Source: Bdellovibrionales bacterium
GTDB lineage: Bacteria; Bdellovibrionota; Bdellovibrionia; Bdellovibrionales; JAMPXM01
Assembly (NCBI GenBank): GCA_005792225.1
Contig: SXSP01000201.1
Location: 1 to 12,548 of the forward strand
Direction: 5' to 3'
Length of the DNA stretch: 12,548 nt
The notes under the pieces: generated by a model
What the model was told of the DNA's origin: nothing
What the model saw: the letters and a program-made list of their open reading frames with translations, nothing else
Database searches by the model: none
Made by a program: the position numbers and the translations under genes
Part shown: piece after piece, positions 10,778 to 12,548 of the stretch
Numbering within the stretch: the first letter of the stretch is position 1
Layout of the letters: every line of letters begins with the position of its first letter

Positions 10778-12548
10778 TTAGACGTGTGTCACTCGGGTGA
10801 CGCCGATGATCCCGCTGATCTTCTGAAGATCCTGCATGACGAGCCCCAACTGCGCAGTATCGCGAACGCTGACATCGAAAATGCAAATCGCCTTCTTGTC
10901 CTTCGTCGTACGAATTTGGGCGTTGTGAATGTTGCAGCCCCGAAGGCTGAACGCTTCCGACATGTTCTTGAGGAGCCCTGGCAGGTCATGACTGATCACG
11001 CGCAACCGAACGACGCGCTCGAGGCCATCGGGAACCGAATCCACCGTCCACTCGACATCGATGCGTCGATCCGTATCGACTTCAAAGGCGCGTTCGCAAT
11101 CCGCCTTGTGAATCGTGATACCGCGACCACGCGTGATGAAGCCCGCGATCGGATCCCCGGGGATCGGATTGCAGCACTTGCCGAAACGAATGAGCATGTC
11201 CTCGAGACCGTCGACCTTGATGATCGATTTCGACTTGCGACTCTTCGTGGCGGCATTCTGGAAAACCTTCTGGAGGAAGGTTTGTTTACCTTTATCTTCT
11301 TCGACCGGTTTCGCGTCGGGGAAGAACTTCTCGACGACGTCTTTGCCGACCACTTTCCCGTAACCGACGAGGACGTAGAGATCCTCGACGTCGTTGGCGC
11401 CGAGTGAGCGCAAGCGGTCGTGAAGTTCGGCTGATTCCTTGAAGGCCTTCTGAATACTGTGACCGAACTTTCGGAAATCCTTCTCGAGCATTTCTTTTCC
11501 GAGCTCGAGGGCGCGCTTTCTCTGCTCGTTTTTCACGAACCAGCGAATTTTCGATTTCGCTCGCGTGGTCACGCAGAACTTCAGCCAATCTTTTGATGGC
11601 TGCTGGTGAGTGGACGTGATGATCTCGATCGTATCACCGCTCTTTAACTTGGTCTTGAGCGGCACCAGTCGGCCGTTCACGCGCGCGGCCGCGCAGTGAG
11701 TTCCGACGTCGGTATGAACAGCGTAGGCGAAATCAATCGGTGTCGAGCCGTCTGGCAACTCGCGCACATCTCCGCGCGGAGTGAAGACGTAGATCTCCCG
11801 ATCCCAAAGGTCCGTCTTCACGGTCTCAAGGAACTCATCGGGATTGCGAACTTGCTGATGGAGCGAGACGAGGTCGCGGAGCCACTCGAATTTCTCTCCG
11901 CCGCCGCCGTTCCCGTCGTCGTTCGCGACCGATTTTCCCGCTTCTTTATACTTCCAGTGCGCGGCGATCCCGCGCTCCGCGATCATGTGCATATCGCGCG
12001 TGCGGATCTGAATCTCAATTCTCTCCCCGCCCGGGCCAATGACCGTCGTATGCAGCGACTGGTAGTTATTTACCTTCGGCATGGCGATGAAGTCTTTGAA
12101 CCGGCCAGGGATCGGCTTCCAGAGCGCGTGCACGTGCCCCAGCACCTCGTAACACTCAGACACCGTACCAACGAGCGCACGGAACGCGAGGACGTCGTAG
12201 ATCTGTTCGTAATCGAGACTGCGCGCCTGCATTTTCTTAAAGATCGAGTACAAGTGCTTGGGTCGTCCCCACACTTCGATCTTCATTTTCGTGCGTGCGG
12301 AAAGCTCATTCATCAAAACGCGTTTGACGTCGTCGATGTAACGTTCGCGCTCTTTTTTCTTCATCGCGACTTTTTGCGCGAGCTGGTAGTAGCTGTCGGG
12401 CTTCGAGTACCGGAAACTCAAGTCTTCAAGCTCAACCTTCAAAGACATGATACCGAGCCGGCCCGCCAACGGAGCATAGATGTCGAGCGTCTCTTGCGCG
12501 ATCCGCATCTGCTTTTCCGGCGGCATGTGATTGAGGCTGCGCATGTTA
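10778..12548 (-). CDS. rel: Bifunctional-type RelA/SpoT homologue (Rel), N-terminus beyond window
   Basis: The C-terminal 589 codons of a long RSH enzyme that makes, and in bifunctional members breaks down, (p)ppGpp. Counting from Met at 12544, HNMRSLNHMPPEKQ and QETLDIYAPLAGRLGI are the end of the HD hydrolase domain. The HD active-site residues lie outside the window. The synthetase domain spans about 90-200 (VWGRPKHLYSIFKKM, then RFKDFIAMPKVNNYQSLHTTV). RFKD at 148-151 is the RxKD form of bifunctional Rel/SpoT, rather than the ExDD of RelA. The TGS domain is at about 251-311. A CC zinc-finger-like motif is at 457-458 with Cys483, and an ACT domain covers 512-584. The reading frame continues through AAC at 12545-12547 to the edge, so ATG 12544 is an internal methionine. 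About 145 residues are probably missing. Confidence 0.96.
   Translation of the reverse strand, partial: NMRSLNHMPPEKQMRIAQETLDIYAPLAGRLGIMSLKVELEDLSFRYSKPDSYYQLAQKVAMKKKERERYIDDVKRVLMNELSARTKMKIEVWGRPKHLYSIFKKMQARSLDYEQIYDVLAFRALVGTVSECYEVLGHVHALWKPIPGRFKDFIAMPKVNNYQSLHTTVIGPGGERIEIQIRTRDMHMIAERGIAAHWKYKEAGKSVANDDGNGGGGEKFEWLRDLVSLHQQVRNPDEFLETVKTDLWDREIYVFTPRGDVRELPDGSTPIDFAYAVHTDVGTHCAAARVNGRLVPLKTKLKSGDTIEIITSTHQQPSKDWLKFCVTTRAKSKIRWFVKNEQRKRALELGKEMLEKDFRKFGHSIQKAFKESAELHDRLRSLGANDVEDLYVLVGYGKVVGKDVVEKFFPDAKPVEEDKGKQTFLQKVFQNAATKSRKSKSIIKVDGLEDMLIRFGKCCNPIPGDPIAGFITRGRGITIHKADCERAFEVDTDRRIDVEWTVDSVPDGLERVVRLRVISHDLPGLLKNMSEAFSLRGCNIHNAQIRTTKDKKAICIFDVSVRDTAQLGLVMQDLQKISGIIGVTRVTHV

Noticed and set aside
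10637..11407. 256-codon open frame on the + strand across the end of the barrel gene and the rel gene
   Set aside because: It runs through the palindromic terminator and antisense to conserved Rel domains. No recognisable product.
12542..12544. ATG at 12544 as the true rel start
   Set aside because: The frame stays open to the window edge and the preceding residue (Asn) continues the conserved HD-domain text. The protein would otherwise lack its hydrolase domain.
1..12548. CRISPR array, tRNA or rRNA gene, integrase or transposase
   Set aside because: No regularly spaced repeats beyond the region at 1-167, no cloverleaf or rRNA sequence recognised, and no mobile-element gene in any frame.

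Overview
This window looks like conserved chromosome from a Gram-negative bacterium with two membranes. It carries most of the inner-membrane and pseudopilus part of a type II secretion system (T2SS), then ssb, a small putative lipoprotein, an outer-membrane barrel-type protein, and a convergent, incomplete (p)ppGpp synthetase/hydrolase gene. The best lineage guess is Bdellovibrionota or a related former deltaproteobacterial group. It rests on a PilM-like GspL joined to a Leptospira/delta-type GspN, a GC-rich base composition (judged by eye), and the general style of the proteins. No rRNA or marker gene here can confirm it.

Layout. Positions 1-179 are a non-coding region full of inverted repeats, ending in an extended -10 promoter that would start transcription on the first base of gspF. 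Positions 180-8632 hold gspF-G-H-I-J-K-L-M-N, all on the + strand and tightly packed: H/I and J/K overlap by ATGA, I/J by one base. The only large internal gap is 1877-2012, between gspG and gspH, with a stable hairpin and a second extended -10 promoter. Positions 8633-8885 are a non-coding stretch with several hairpins and a weak promoter for ssb (8886-9341). A good intrinsic terminator (9378-9405) sits almost against the start of a 120-residue putative lipoprotein gene (9424-9786). A secreted, probably outer-membrane protein follows (9868-10719), and a palindromic terminator separates it from the C-terminal 589 codons of a long RelA/SpoT-family gene on the - strand (10778 to the right edge).

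How the genes work together. GspF is the inner-membrane platform that couples the secretion ATPase (GspE, not in the window) to pilus assembly. GspG is the main pseudopilin, and GspH, I, J and K are the minor ones forming the tip. GspL and GspM link the ATPase to the envelope, and GspN is an accessory envelope protein. The genes for GspC, D, E and the prepilin peptidase are not in the window and probably lie upstream or elsewhere. The remaining genes are housekeeping (ssb, rel) or envelope proteins with no visible link to secretion.

I do not see a clear undescribed system. The points most worth a second look are the leaderless-looking gspF start beside a large inverted-repeat structure, the separate promoter and hairpin around gspG/gspH, the Pro/Gly/Ala-rich extensions on three tip pseudopilins (I, J and K), the terminator-like hairpin in the probable leader of the lipoprotein gene, and the two-part envelope protein at 9868.
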